Of a stretch of DNA of 64,000 nucleotides, positions 45,018 through 56,075 are shown in pieces. Below the pieces are notes generated by a model, which saw only the letters and a program-made list of their open reading frames with translations, was not told where the DNA came from and searched no databases. The stretch comes from Stereocaulon alpinum (lineage: Eukaryota; Ascomycota; Lecanoromycetes; Lecanorales; Stereocaulaceae). The stretch lies in assembly GCA_018257865.1 (NCBI GenBank), contig JAEUBA010000008.1, positions 639,296 through 703,295 on the forward strand, read 5' to 3'. Both the position numbers and the translations under genes were made by a program. Each line of letters begins with the position of its first letter. The stretch's first letter is position 1.

Positions 45018-46448
45018 ATGGCCTTGAATGATGCAGTGCCCGAACAATCTTCACTAGCAACTCTAATATCCACAGAGCCACATAGCACGGCCGAGGTTTG
45101 CTCACTACGCTCACATAATTCTACCTTGTCTACTTCTTCTTCCTCTACTGCGGGCTCTTCCACCTCAACGGTGGAGTATGGTCATGAGCCATGGGATGAG
45201 TTTCGCGAGCGCGTGGAAAGCTTATGTGGGAATATTTGGCCTCCGCAGACGACAATCACATACCGCTTCTCGAACAGCCACACTGCTCAATGCTTGCGCT
45301 CCATTAAGCTCCTTGGCTCTCTTGTACCAGCACCGCAAGCACCACTGATTGAGCGCCTTCACGGCGGTGGCAACAACCGCATCACCGGGATAAATCTCCC
45401 ATCGTCCCATACCGCAGACAAACTCATCCTTCGTGTTCCCCGGGATGATCAAGCTCGACCTGATAGAGAAGTAGCCATACTAGACTACGTACGCGAACAC
45501 ACTACGCTTCCTATACCCACCATCGCCGCCAAAGACTTCAGCTGCAATAATCCACTCGGGAAGCCGTACGTTCTCCAGCATCGAATTGCAGGCTGCGATC
45601 TCAACAAGATCTGGTCGAATATTAGCCACTCGCAGCGCTGCGATGCTGCCCAAGAAGTGGGCTGCGTGATACGCACCCTCCTCTCATTGGAGAGCCCCGT
45701 CCCAGGCCTTGTCGAACCAGGGTCTGATAATATATTGAACACCAAAACATCACATATCGTCCCCTTCGAGTTGAAGGGTCCGGATGGAGAAGTCGTGCAG
45801 GAACCCGAAGCGCACATTGCTAAGGACTTTGGAACAACTCTCAGTTTCTTTCAGATACAATTCAAGCGCTGGCGGGCATGGGCACTCGATAGATCCCATG
45901 GACATATTCTTCGAAATGTGGAACTCTACGATGCCATGCTTGAGATTGCTAATGAGATGAATGCTTTAAGTCTCTTCACCGACGAAAATTGTTTGTGTCA
46001 TATCGATCTTCATCCTCGCAATATTATGGTCAAAGCCAACTCTGACTCCCCTCTTTTGATCACAGCTTTTCTTGACTGGGATGATGCGGTATTCGCACCA
46101 AAAGCTGTCAACTGTGAGCCTCCTTGGTGGCTTTGGGACGATGAAGGCGATGAGCACCTTGATGAAGATGAGTGTGATCCATGGCCATACGAGCTCAAGG
46201 GCGCAAATGAAGTTCCCTCCACGACCGAGAAGCAGGAGCTCAAACGTATCCTCGAGGAGCACGCTGGACCTGAGTATAATCGAATGGCATACGATGAGCC
46301 ATCTCGACTCCTCAGGTGCCTATTCCGACTAGCAACGGTTGGCCTGACGGCAAGCCATGATTACAAAGCAGCCGAGAAAGTCTTGGTAGATTGGGATGTG
46401 CTTCGTGACTCCTTGACGCACTCTGGGCGAGGGGAAAGCCAGAAATGA
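45018..46448 (+). CDS. Aminoglycoside phosphotransferase (APH) family protein
   Basis: Single exon, 476 aa, ATG at 45018 after a pyrimidine-rich leader. A Ser/Thr-rich N-terminus (residues 1-55) precedes a kinase-like fold. A glycine-rich GGGNNRITGI area and KLILRVPRD with the nucleotide-binding Lys/Arg strand are followed by YVLQHRIAGCDL. The catalytic loop CHIDLHPRNIMV lies near 327, and the metal-binding AFLDWDDAVFAPKAVN comes after it, then CEPPWWLW. These are the signature pieces of the large fungal APH/choline-kinase-like family (PF01636 type). Most fungal members are uncharacterised small-molecule kinases and do not confer drug resistance. All key residues appear present. The gene lies in a 7.9-kb normal island between two RIP blocks. 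Confidence 0.88.
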   Translation: MALNDAVPEQSSLATLISTEPHSTAEVCSLRSHNSTLSTSSSSTAGSSTSTVEYGHEPWDEFRERVESLCGNIWPPQTTITYRFSNSHTAQCLRSIKLLGSLVPAPQAPLIERLHGGGNNRITGINLPSSHTADKLILRVPRDDQARPDREVAILDYVREHTTLPIPTIAAKDFSCNNPLGKPYVLQHRIAGCDLNKIWSNISHSQRCDAAQEVGCVIRTLLSLESPVPGLVEPGSDNILNTKTSHIVPFELKGPDGEVVQEPEAHIAKDFGTTLSFFQIQFKRWRAWALDRSHGHILRNVELYDAMLEIANEMNALSLFTDENCLCHIDLHPRNIMVKANSDSPLLITAFLDWDDAVFAPKAVNCEPPWWLWDDEGDEHLDEDECDPWPYELKGANEVPSTTEKQELKRILEEHAGPEYNRMAYDEPSRLLRCLFRLATVGLTASHDYKAAEKVLVDWDVLRDSLTHSGRGESQK

Positions 46449-47025
46449 TTAAAGCGACAAGCTATGAGCCAGTCTTAAGCCTTAGGCTTCAGATTTTGCT
46501 AGTAATAGATACCTTTTGCGCTCAATATTGACTTGAACACTAGATTTTTAACTTGGATCTCTATATCATCAGGAAGGTGTGTTCACCAGTCTGGCCACTT
46601 TCTGCAATTCTTAACTAATGCGCTCAAGACACGTTGAAATACTCGAACTGTAACGATGATTCGCATGGGGAGATCAGCCCTTACGTAATTCCGCTGATTA
46701 CTTGAACAGAGAGCTGTTTCCTCCAATGGTTGCTTCGATCATCAACCAGAGAAATGGTCATACGCACGAAGACACGCCGTATACAACGCAAAGTCCCGAT
46801 TTCTGCTCTGTTTGGAACAATGACATGACCGGTGGCTGGCCTGACAGAAGTCCTTGTTCGAAGAACAACACTTCCTTCTTGGTCCTGAATTGTATCACAC
46901 ACCAATCATGTATCAATATCTGAAGACCCCTCTGACTCTTCTCCATTTCTCGTACCATTCAACCCTCAAGATCGACATAAAGACATCCCAAAATCTCAAA
47001 AACTCGACCAGTCACAAAAACAATC
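46449..47025. other. Intergenic stretch
   Basis: 577 bp. The last about 80 bp before 47026 are CA-rich (ACAAAAACAATC just before the ATG), typical of a fungal 5' leader. Nothing else was recognised. Confidence 0.4.
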
Positions 47026-47214
47026 ATGGGTGCTGGCCATAAGTCTAGAACAGGTCAACACGGTTGTCCCAAGCGAAACATAGGCAATTGCGTTCGAGCT
47101 AATGGTCTCTGCTCGAAGCATCAAACATATTGCAGAGGCATTACAGTATGGGGTACAATATGCGGCGAGAAGCGTCTTAAGGACGAGCGATGCAACACTT
47201 GTGGAGCCAAGTGA
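47026..47214 (+). CDS. 62-residue cysteine-rich protein, uncharacterised
   Basis: Starts MGAGHKSRTGQHGCPKR and ends CNTCGAK. It has seven Cys (about 14, 22, 29, 36, 46, 56 and 59) in a basic 62-residue protein without a signal peptide. The spacing, with a CxxC pair near the end and a GLCSKHQTYC segment, suggests a small metal-binding or disulfide-stabilised fold. The ATG has a good context (CAATCATGG) and a CA-rich leader upstream, which supports a real gene. No family could be named. Confidence 0.55.
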   Translation: MGAGHKSRTGQHGCPKRNIGNCVRANGLCSKHQTYCRGITVWGTICGEKRLKDERCNTCGAK

Positions 47215-48506
47215 GAGCTGAACATTTCGATGAGAAGGCTGTATGAGCAAAGGGAGGGCTGAGCATGGTCGCCTATTTCATGCATGCGTTGAATTTTGAA
47301 CCACTTTCTATTCGTGCATGTTGCTTAATGTAGTGGTAGCCGTATGAAGAGCATTCAATGATAGGTTCAAGGCGCACAACTATTCGTGTATATGTTCCGA
47401 GCAATGTCTTTCCGGTAAAACTCTCTAGCACTCTGGACAAGTCCACCGGTGGTCATGCCGGCCCACGCTTCGATGGCAAATACCTTCTTGGAAGGTTGTA
47501 CATCAACGAAGGGCGAAGATCCTGAAGCCGCTAGTCTTACAGTGTGAGTAAGATAAGTGACCCTCTCAGTAGAATCAAAAAACACGTCACGGTGAGAAGC
47601 CCGCGCATATTGGATTCTACTCTCTTACTAGAATCTAGCGTAATTTAGCTAGATCTAGTGAAGAAGACTCAATGGGTTTCTCTTCCTACTTTACAATCCT
47701 TCTCCTTATTATAACATACTGTACGGACAGTCCACACTTTTTGCCCTTCAGCAATGTAGTTTGCCTTCCTGTGTCGTCGCATTGCTTCTGTTGACAGGGT
47801 CTGGCCAGACCACAATGTGTACACCCGGTTTATGGTGACAGTGATGACGCTTTGGCTGACCTTGGCACACCCATTAAGCTGGTGGAGCGCCGATCGGTCT
47901 GGTGCGGCAGCTTGTGCCGAGGGGCAACAGGGGATTGATCGGCGGAGTCCATCTACCAATCACGATCGATTCCAGATCTTTCAAGCATTGATAAGAGCAT
48001 CGATTAACTTTTTGGTTGTTGGGGAGAGCTGGCACTGGTAGGTATCTTAAGGTAGGTGGCGAACGAAGTACTCTGTACCTTCAACACGATTTCCATCATC
48101 CATGGCAGGGGTGTCTCTAAGGTCTCTTACCCGCCACGTACCACGGTGCTTTTCGGAACCAAGCACCGAAGCGAGCATGGGACTCTTAAAAGGATTCACC
48201 TACATGTACTTTCAGGAAGTGAGTTCCTAGCGTCGGCCAAGACGGGTGTATCCACCAATAAACTACCTTAGTTGACAGGTCATGACAGGGAGCTGATCGG
48301 GATTCCTTAGCTCTGCTATCAATCATTCAACAAACATCTGCGAGGCGCATGATAAAGAATATGTTTGATTGGCCAGTACATCATACTTGGCAAGCTGAAC
48401 CGAAGCATTGTATGCCGGTGCATCCGCAACTTTACTTTCTGGTCTCTCCCTCTTCTTTCGTCCTCCTTCAATTTACCTCTATCAAGCCTACCCTAGAAAA
48501 TTCAGA
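47215..48506. other. Intergenic stretch upstream of the dynamin-like gene
   Basis: 1.3 kb. A minus-strand open frame at 47367-47585 lacks an ATG and family features. Near 48041-48058 there is a TAGGTATCTTAAGGTAGGT motif like that seen near 19.26 kb. The last 100 bp before the ATG are pyrimidine-rich. Confidence 0.35.
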
Positions 48507-51026
48507 ATGGTGTTGAAACCATTCCAGACAGATGCCCTAAACGGGCTGTGTTCCGGGGATCAACTGGATTTGCTGGACTCCGTCGACTGCCTGCGTTCGC
48601 AAGGTATTAGTCATTATGTCTCATTGCCACAGATTATCGTATGCGGCGACCAGTCGTCTGGGAAAAGCTCCGTGCTGGAGGCAATTTCTGGCGTATCATT
48701 TCCTGTCAAAAGTAGCCTAAGCACTCGGTTTCCGACCGAATTAGTCCTCCGCAAAACGTCGCAAGTTGGTGTAAGCGTGTCGATTGTCCCGCATCAAGCT
48801 CGCAGTGAGTCTGAACGACTTGCTCTCAGCAGCTTTCACGAAAAGTTGGAGGGCTTCGAAGGGCTTCCAGCCCTTATCGAGAACGCAAAAGGGGCTATGG
48901 GAATCTCAGCTCATGGTAAAGCTTTCTCGAAAGACCTCCTCCGAGTTGAGGTCTCGGGTCCTGATCGGCCTCACTTGACAATCGTGGACCTACCTGGACT
49001 TATCCATTCCGAAACGAAACAGCAGTCTGCTTCCGATGTCGAACTTGTACAGGACGTCGTCCAGTCCTACATGAAGGAACCGAGAAGCATCATCCTCGCG
49101 GTGGTCTCGGCAAAGAATGACTATGCGAACCAAATCGTCTTGAAGCTCGCCCGTACAGCTGATAAAAAGGGTCATCGAACGTTGGGTGTTATCACGAAGC
49201 CCGATACTTTGATTGCAGGTTCCGAGAGTGAAGCCATGTACGTCTCTCTTGCAAGAAATCAGGACGTGGAGTTCCGTCTTGGGTGGCATGTGTTAAAGAA
49301 TATGGACTCCGAAACAGGAGAGTGGTCGTTGGCGGATCGCGATATCAAAGAAGAGGAATTCTTTACCCGAGGGATATGGGAAGATATGTCTCGGTCGCTC
49401 TTAGGCGTTGACAAGTTACGGAGCAGGCTTAGTAAGGTTCTGCTTGGACAAATCGCTGCCGAGCTACCCAGCTTGATTGATGAAATTGATATCAAATCAA
49501 GCGCTTGCCGCAACCGGTTGGAGAAGCTTGGGGACCCTAGAGCTACCTTAGCGGAGCAGCGGCTCTACCTGTTTCACTTGAGTCAATCATTCCAGTCTCT
49601 GGTCAAAGCTGCTGTGGATGGTACATATAACGATCCGTTCTTTGGAGACGCTAAGTCTGAGCCCGGCTATCAAAAGCGCATACGAGCTGTGATACAGAAC
49701 CTCAACCTAGACTTCGCAAATAATATCACCAGACGAGGTCACTGCCGCGAGGTCACCGAATCGAAGGACACAAGTCACGTCTCTAAAGACGTAATTCCTA
49801 TTACCAGAGATGAATTCATTGACCGTATACAACACCTGATGAAGAGGACCAGGGGCCGAGAGTTGCCAGGGACCTTCAACCCTATGATCGTGTCGGATTT
49901 GTTCTCAGAGCAATCAGCTCCCTGGGAGGCTATCGCTCGGAGCCACGTTGACAAAGTCTGGAAGGCCGCTGAAGAATTTCTATACCATGCAGCCGCCTAC
50001 GTCGCCGATGCCACAACCTCTAAAGCACTCTTTCAAAAGATCTTTGCGCCTGCTCTGAACCAGCTGTTGGGACATTTGAATGAGAAGACCACCGAGCTGC
50101 TAATACCGCACCAGAGAAGTCATCCAATCACCTACAACCATTATTTCACCGAAACTCTTCAGAAGGTCCGTAACGAACGCAACCAGGATGAATATTCCCG
50201 GACCGTTAAACACTTCTTTGGCGTCTCTTCCCTTGAAGCACCCCATTATTGTAACCGCAACCATGACCTTCGCCAACTCGTTACTGCTTTGGTGCAATGC
50301 ACCGAACCAGACATGAATCGTACCGCCTGTTCTGAAGCTTTGGATTGTATGGAGGCTTATTACAAGGTCGAACCTCAATTCCTATCCAACCCCTACTTCC
50401 ATTGCCTCCCTTCCTAACCCTATTGTATGATTATAGGTTGCTTTGAAACGCTTCATCGATGACATCGCTAACGAAGCAATCGAAGCAAAGCTCATTTCCC
50501 CGCTCGGCGGTATCTTCACACCGGTAGCCGTCTCTGCTATGTCCACCGACTTTGTGACGAGCATGGCTGGTGAATCTGAGGATAATCGTACCCAGCGTGA
50601 ACAATTGACCAAGCAGCTCGACGTCCTCACAAAGGGCTCTGATACCTGTAAGCGCTTCATCGGCGTTAGACTCGTTAGTAAGATAGGCCCCTGCTTGTTC
50701 TGGTTGAGTGGTTGCTTATATCTTGGGTAGGTGCAGATGATGACACAACTCAATCAGATTCTAATTTCAATACCAACTCCGAGGAAGGGTCTGAACATTC
50801 GTTCGAGGGAGACGCTAGATCGTCGACGGATGAACTGGTGAGGCCCAGGCGGTCAGTTATTGAAAGATCTGAGGGAGTGATCGCGGAGGAAACCCCTGCT
50901 GCTGCATTAGATCCAGCCCCAGAAGCTCTGAACAGTGATTCTGTTAAGTTAGGATTGGGCTTCTCTAAGAAATCCAAAAAGAAGTCGAGAATTTCTGCAG
51001 CACGGGCTGCCTTTGAAGAGGATTGA
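48507..51026 (+). CDS. Dynamin-family (Mx-like) large GTPase, 3 exons
   Basis: Exons are 48507-50366, 50437-50647 and 50731-51026 (788 aa), with introns of 70 and 83 bp in phases 0 and 1. The start is the first ATG. The dynamin GTPase domain is complete: P-loop GDQSSGKSSVLEAI (about 47-60), switch DLPGLIHSE (about 160) and G4 ITKPDTL (about 230). A stalk region follows to about 590. The GED-like end, KRFIDDIANEAIEAKLI, is formed across the first intron. The last 100 residues are acidic and Ser-rich with a Lys-rich end, an unusual tail. Fungal Mx-like dynamins remodel membranes in poorly known roles. The third exon is the least certain part. Confidence 0.88.
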
Positions 51027-52261
51027 TTCTCGTGGTCCAATCTTAGACTACAATATGAGGAACAAGGGCGGAATGTAATGCTGGAAGAATCGAATATGAT
51101 ATATGGACACGAAGCTTAAATGCTGAATCTTGTCAATATAGCGCGGAGAATTTTCTACTGTGCCATGACATGCAACAGTGAAGCATTCCTTTGTCCTTCG
51201 TGTCTTGGAGCGTCTTACTGAATACTCCAGCTCCTATGGGCAGTTTGTGTCCATATTCCTTTGACAGATGTATCAGTAATTGAGTCAACGCTAGGAAGTC
51301 AATGCAAGGCTTCCCGCGCAGTAATTCCTCGATTGCCTCTACACACACTGGAAGGCTTTGAAGGTGGAAAGGATATTTGCGATGCCTTCCCACCAAGTAC
51401 TCAAAGGTAGCACGGAACAAGTCCGTCGACTACATCATCTTATTCCCCGGCATTTGGATGTTGAAGAAGACCTTCACTCGTGGCGGCGGAACTGGCTGGC
51501 TTCATAAGCTTCTTTACCGGAGCTTATTATACCGAACGAAGGATCCACAAACAGACACGCTAAAGTGGGAAAGTAACAGCAGAGACTGCATATTACTACT
51601 AATACAAGTCTCTGTCTTGAGAGCTCTGTCACAGCACTCAAAGATCTGCGATCGTCAATGTCAGCAGTATAACTTATTTCATATTGCTGAGTCGATCATG
51701 GTTCGAGTGGTTCGAGTGTAAGGAGGAAAAGGAGGCTGCTATGGTAGGTAAAGTGGACACCGTAGTCAGGCATCTCTAATTTTTGCCGAAGACATATTTC
51801 GCATTGAATCTCAATCCAGTCGATAAACTTTGCAGACGGTAAAGGTCCACTCGGCCAACGCATTGGCCTGGTCAAGCTACGCAAAAAACCCACCCAAACC
51901 ACCCCTAAGAAATAATGCATATATAGAACATAGGTACAAACACTAGATGGAAAAACTTAGGGAATGAACAACCCAATGGACAACAGAACGAAAACCAGGA
52001 ACTGTGCCGGGGGATTCACACACGCAAAAAGATCTTGTGCACTGTCGCCGTATATGCGGACACGGAATCGGATCGCCTAGTACAAACCCTTTCAGACGTC
52101 TCTCAACCTCATTTATTATCTTATTGGGTTGAGTATATTCAGCCGTCCTCCCTTAGTAAGATTTGCGTTCGTTACTGAGGCAGAAGATGCATTGTATAGG
52201 TGTATATACTAGGGGAAAGCGATCTTTCTTATCCTCTTCCAAGTCTTCTAGGGATATTTCG
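51027..52261. other. Unique DNA ending at the second RIP block
   Basis: Contains a minus-strand open segment at 51133-51420 with coding-like text (LLIHLSKEYGHKL) but no ATG and no extendable splice model, possibly a gene fragment. Composition changes sharply to RIP type near 52262. Confidence 0.35.
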
Positions 52262-52893
52262 GGGAGGGTTTATTAATTCTTATAATAGTTAAGTTAACCG
52301 TAGCCAGCGACGTCGACTCTCTTATTAATAGTATAATACTACATAGGCTTAAAGGGTCTCGATCCTCTAAGTATACTTCTTGTAATCCGTAAGATCGGCG
52401 ATTAGCTCGTACGTTAATTAGACGATTTCACCTCGCTTAAGAATATCGTAGTAGAGGGGTACTAGGAGCTTAACGTCTTCGTTAAACGCTATAAGAGATA
52501 GATTAGTAGACTAAGCGTTAAGTATTATAGTATTAGCGTTTCGAAAATATCTCTTCTAAGCCTTTTCGAGTATTTATCTATAAATATTTTTTCGGCTAAC
52601 TTTTTCCTAGCCGCTATAGCTAAGATTACGGGACGAATACTACTAAAGGCGCTTTAGAATAAACATAGTCGCGTATATCTAAACTTATCTAAACTTATCT
52701 AAACTTAGTTATATTTACTAACGCCGTAGCTTTTATATCTATCTAGTATTTTATCTCTTCTTATAGTATATAAAGTATAATAAAATAAGTTAGGTATTCC
52801 TAGTATAAAGGTATAGAATTAAGGGCGTCGGTTAAGAGATAGTAGTAGTAGAATAGTAAGTATAAGAATACTATATATAAGACGAAGGTTAAT
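52262..52893. repeat. RIP-degraded repeat, unclassified
   Basis: AT-rich DNA nearly lacking CpA/TpG. It includes a 10-bp tandem AAACTTATCT run near 52680-52710. No coding remnant was recognised. Confidence 0.55.
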
Positions 52894-53183
52894 TAATTAA
52901 TTAGTTTATACGCCTATTCTAGTATCTATATATACTAATAAGGGTATTCTTTTATATCGTTAGGAAATCTAGGGGCTGTAAGCCCTCTAGACGTAAAAGA
53001 AACCTTTTTAGAGTCGCCCCTTCTAGCTAAAAACTCTCGCTTATTAGCTTACTTTTTATTCTACTCCGCCTATCTAACCTTACTACTAGGCTTTATAATA
53101 CTAGTAACTATAATCTCTATTACCCTACTAGGCCTTATAATACTCTAGTAGCTCCGTTACCTTTAGCTTTATCTTATACTTAG
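52894..53183 (-). mobile_element. 3' end of a second LINE copy, inverted
   Basis: The reverse complement of this stretch matches the 3' end of the LINE at 38134-40549, from CTAAGTATAAG through the shared 3' region to the TTAATTAATTAATTAG tail. The match stops exactly where an LTR-like TGTTACG begins at 53184, so the rest was separated by that insertion. Confidence 0.82.
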
Positions 53184-53541
53184 TGTTACGAGTAACCCCG
53201 CAAGGTTACGGGTAAGGTACGTGATAGGGTTAGTAGGTAAAGGATACTTAGAAGAGGACCAAGTAATATAAGTAATCTAAGGTATATTAGGTATATTATA
53301 GTATAATATAGTAGATATAGGGCTAGATTACCTAGATTATACTAGTACTTAGTATAGTTAAGGTAAATATATAAGGAAGGGTTTTCCTTTAGCAGAATAT
53401 TTTCTTATCTCCTTATATTTAACTTATATAATAGAGAGGAGTCTTAGCTAAAGATACTTTAATAACTATCTATCTCTATTACCTTCTTAGTACTTAATAT
53501 ACTATATAATTTACTCGTAGGAGTTAAACCACCCCGTTATA
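53184..53541 (+). repeat. Probable 5' LTR of another gypsy-type element
   Basis: Begins TGTTACGAGTAACC, interrupting the LINE tail, and may end at CCCCGTTATA, which partly mirrors the start after RIP. No matching 3' LTR lies in the window, so the right boundary is tentative. Confidence 0.5.
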
Positions 53542-53639
53542 CTTTAAATACTATACTTTAGACTATATAGTATAAGCACTTCCGGTTCTACTATAGGGGA
53601 AAGACGCCGTATTCTAAAGAGTAATAAAATAAGAGGATT

Positions 53640-54350
53640 TTATAGAGAACCCTAAGAAAAGGGCGTTACTCTAATTCCTAAAGAAGGAATTACTATTAAT
53701 AGCGGAGGTATAAAGTTACCTACCCCTACTAAGTTCTCTAAGAGGAAAGGAGGCTTAGATACGTTCCTACGATAAGTTAACTTATATATAGTATTTAATA
53801 TATTAGCCTTCTTAACAGCGAAGGCTAGGAACGTTTTCTACTTATTATATCTTAAAGATAATATAGTAGCAGTACTTCGACCCTAGTTAGAAGAATATCT
53901 CTTAATCTAAGACCTTAACGTAATAGAGGACGATTCTTTAAAAATTGTTATAGATAAGACGTATATTAGGAACTTGCTAAGATTCTACTTTAAAGATAAT
54001 ACTAAAGAAAGAAGGTTAGAGCGTAAGCTTATAAACCTCTAATAGAGGGGACTAGCGATAGAGTATATAGCGTAGTTTAGAGGAATTACCTACTAGCTAA
54101 AGTAGTCTAAGGATATATAAGCCGCTAAGTACTATAAAGAACTAAGGGATAATATTAAAGACGAACTTACCCGCTCCGATAATATTAGGAGTTTTAAGCA
54201 GTTAGTAGCTAAAGTCTACTCTATTAATAATAGGTTATACGAAAGGAAAATAGAACGGAGGTCTTTAACTTAGGTTACTAGGTATTAACCCTTAAGCGTA
54301 TACGCGTTATAGCTACGCTAACGTAATAATATTAATTAGGGTCTAGGGGC
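53640..54350 (+). pseudogene. Gypsy-type gag remnant
   Basis: The plus strand reads as a RIP-damaged retrotransposon Gag: LDTFLR, VNLYIVFNIL, then KYYKELRDNIKDELTRSDNI and NNRLYERKIERR, with stops between. Wording and order fit the Ty3/gypsy capsid region. The remnant is cut on the right by the element at 54416. Confidence 0.65.
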
Positions 54351-54415
54351 TTAGTAATAGTATTACTACCTAGGACTCCCCCGTATTTTAGGGATCTTTA
54401 GAAATTAGTTCTACT

Positions 54416-54704
54416 TGTGATATATACCTTTCGTGCCCTAGTAGCGCGGCGTAATAGTATGCTAAGGTTTACTTAAAGACGTAAAGTAGTAATAGTAGGT
54501 ATCCGTTTATTAGTAGAACTAATTACTAACGATCCTACTTCTCCGGGGTCTACGCTCCTTATACTTATTAAGTAGAAGCGGGGTAGTATAACGTCTTCCC
54601 GCGTATATACTACGCTAATAGTATATCCCGGTTATATTATAGCTATACTAAGTATTAGATTACTACTAATACTAAATAGACCCTAATAGTTACTAAATAT
54701 TATA
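54416..54704 (-). repeat. Left LTR of the gypsy element
   Basis: 289 bp, less mutated than the right copy at its outer edge; the 3' LTR in the coding direction. Confidence 0.88.
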
Positions 54705-55759
54705 GTTACTTCCCCTTCTAGACGCTAGTCTGCTAGCGTAAGGATACTATTATATTTAGTTATTAGATATAAGGCCTAGAAGCGGGCTAGTAACGTAGGT
54801 AGAGCTCGTTAAAAACCTTTAAAACCCTATAGGAAAAGGAAGGAAAAGAGTCTCTACCCTATAGTTACTTTATCCTTTATATATTACTAATTAAGCGCTT
54901 CTATACTCCGATAACGTAGTTATTACTCCGTAGTTATATTATTATTATAATATAATAGTATTATAGATTATTACTATAGAGTAACTGTATAGTATAATTA
55001 GGTAGATATATCCCCTTAGATCCCCTTTACTTCTTATTTCTTCCTTTAGTAAATAATAATATAAGTAAGTATCCCCCTTACGTAATATAATAGTATACTT
55101 CTAGTAATACTAATAGCCTATAAGTATCTTTATTTAATACTAGTAAGTCTATAGGTATACCGCGTATTAGGTATACTAACTATTATAGCTAAACTTCTAT
55201 ATATAAACTATTTAGGGAAGTAGAGACTATACGTTTAAGGTAATATACCTCCTTACTAAAGGTATAAGTCTACGTACTAGGGGATAGCGGGATACTATAA
55301 GGTAAGCTTATTTAATCTATAACTACGTACCGTATACTAATAGTAGGAGATTCCCGCCCCCTTTATAGTAGAGGTAGCGGGGCTAGTTACTATACTTTAT
55401 AGTACTATCTTACCGCCTAGGGTAGATAATCGCCTAGCTAACCTTTATAAGAGGGTTACCTAATAGCGTAAAGATTATTCGCTTACCCTAGGGATAAGCG
55501 GTAGTTAGATAACGTAGTAGCTAGTTACGCTATAGGGGAGGGTAGAGGTATTAGTAAGTAATATACCTATTCTTCTAATACTGCGTAAACTCGCTATAGG
55601 AGGTAAGCTAAGCTTATTTCTTATTACTATTCCCTCGCGTTTAACGCGATCCTACCTATTATACCTATAACGCTCTAAGCTTACTTTAGGCTATAAATAC
55701 CTATCCTTATTCCTTTAGTTATACTAAGCTACCTTGCCTACCCTTAGCCGCTAACTCGC

Positions 55760-56075
55760 CGCAGCGGAAGTTAGCGGAGGCGGAGTTAAAGGAGGAGGAG
55801 GAAGGGGGGGGGAAGGGGAAGGAGAAGGAGGTAGAGGTAGAGGAGGAGGAGGAGGGGTATACTAGCTTAAGTACGGGGGAGAAGGTAGTAGCTAAACCTT
55901 CCGTTACTTAGGTATATCCTATTACCCGTTAACGTGCCGTAATTAGTACCTTACGCTAATATAATTAGATCCCCTAGGACTATATTATAGAGGCCTAGGA
56001 GATAAGGAGGAGGCTATAGGAGGAGACGGATAAGGGGAGGAGGAGGTAGAGAGAGGAGGTAGCTAGGAGGGTAAG
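55760..56075. repeat. Polypurine-rich tracts
   Basis: Two runs of almost pure A/G on the plus strand (about 55786-55857 and 55985-56075), including a run of nine or more G. These stand out in an otherwise mixed RIP landscape. They could derive from a repetitive acidic or proline-rich coding stretch. Confidence 0.6.

Noticed and set aside
45018..46448. Antibiotic-resistance gene acquired by transfer
   Set aside because: The APH fold is a large native fungal family; codon use and composition match the neighbours and nothing indicates a bacterial source.
47367..47585. Minus-strand protein with a signal-peptide-like start just upstream
   Set aside because: The hydrophobic ATG start lies in a different frame from the longer open segment, and the only splice available would need a 19-base intron.
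51133..51420. Minus-strand gene after the dynamin-like gene
   Set aside because: No ATG and no joining exon; the upstream sequence has stops in the relevant frame. Kept only as a possible fragment.
52670..52720. CRISPR-like tandem repeat
   Set aside because: A short AAACTTATCT tandem run without spacers in RIP-degraded fungal DNA.
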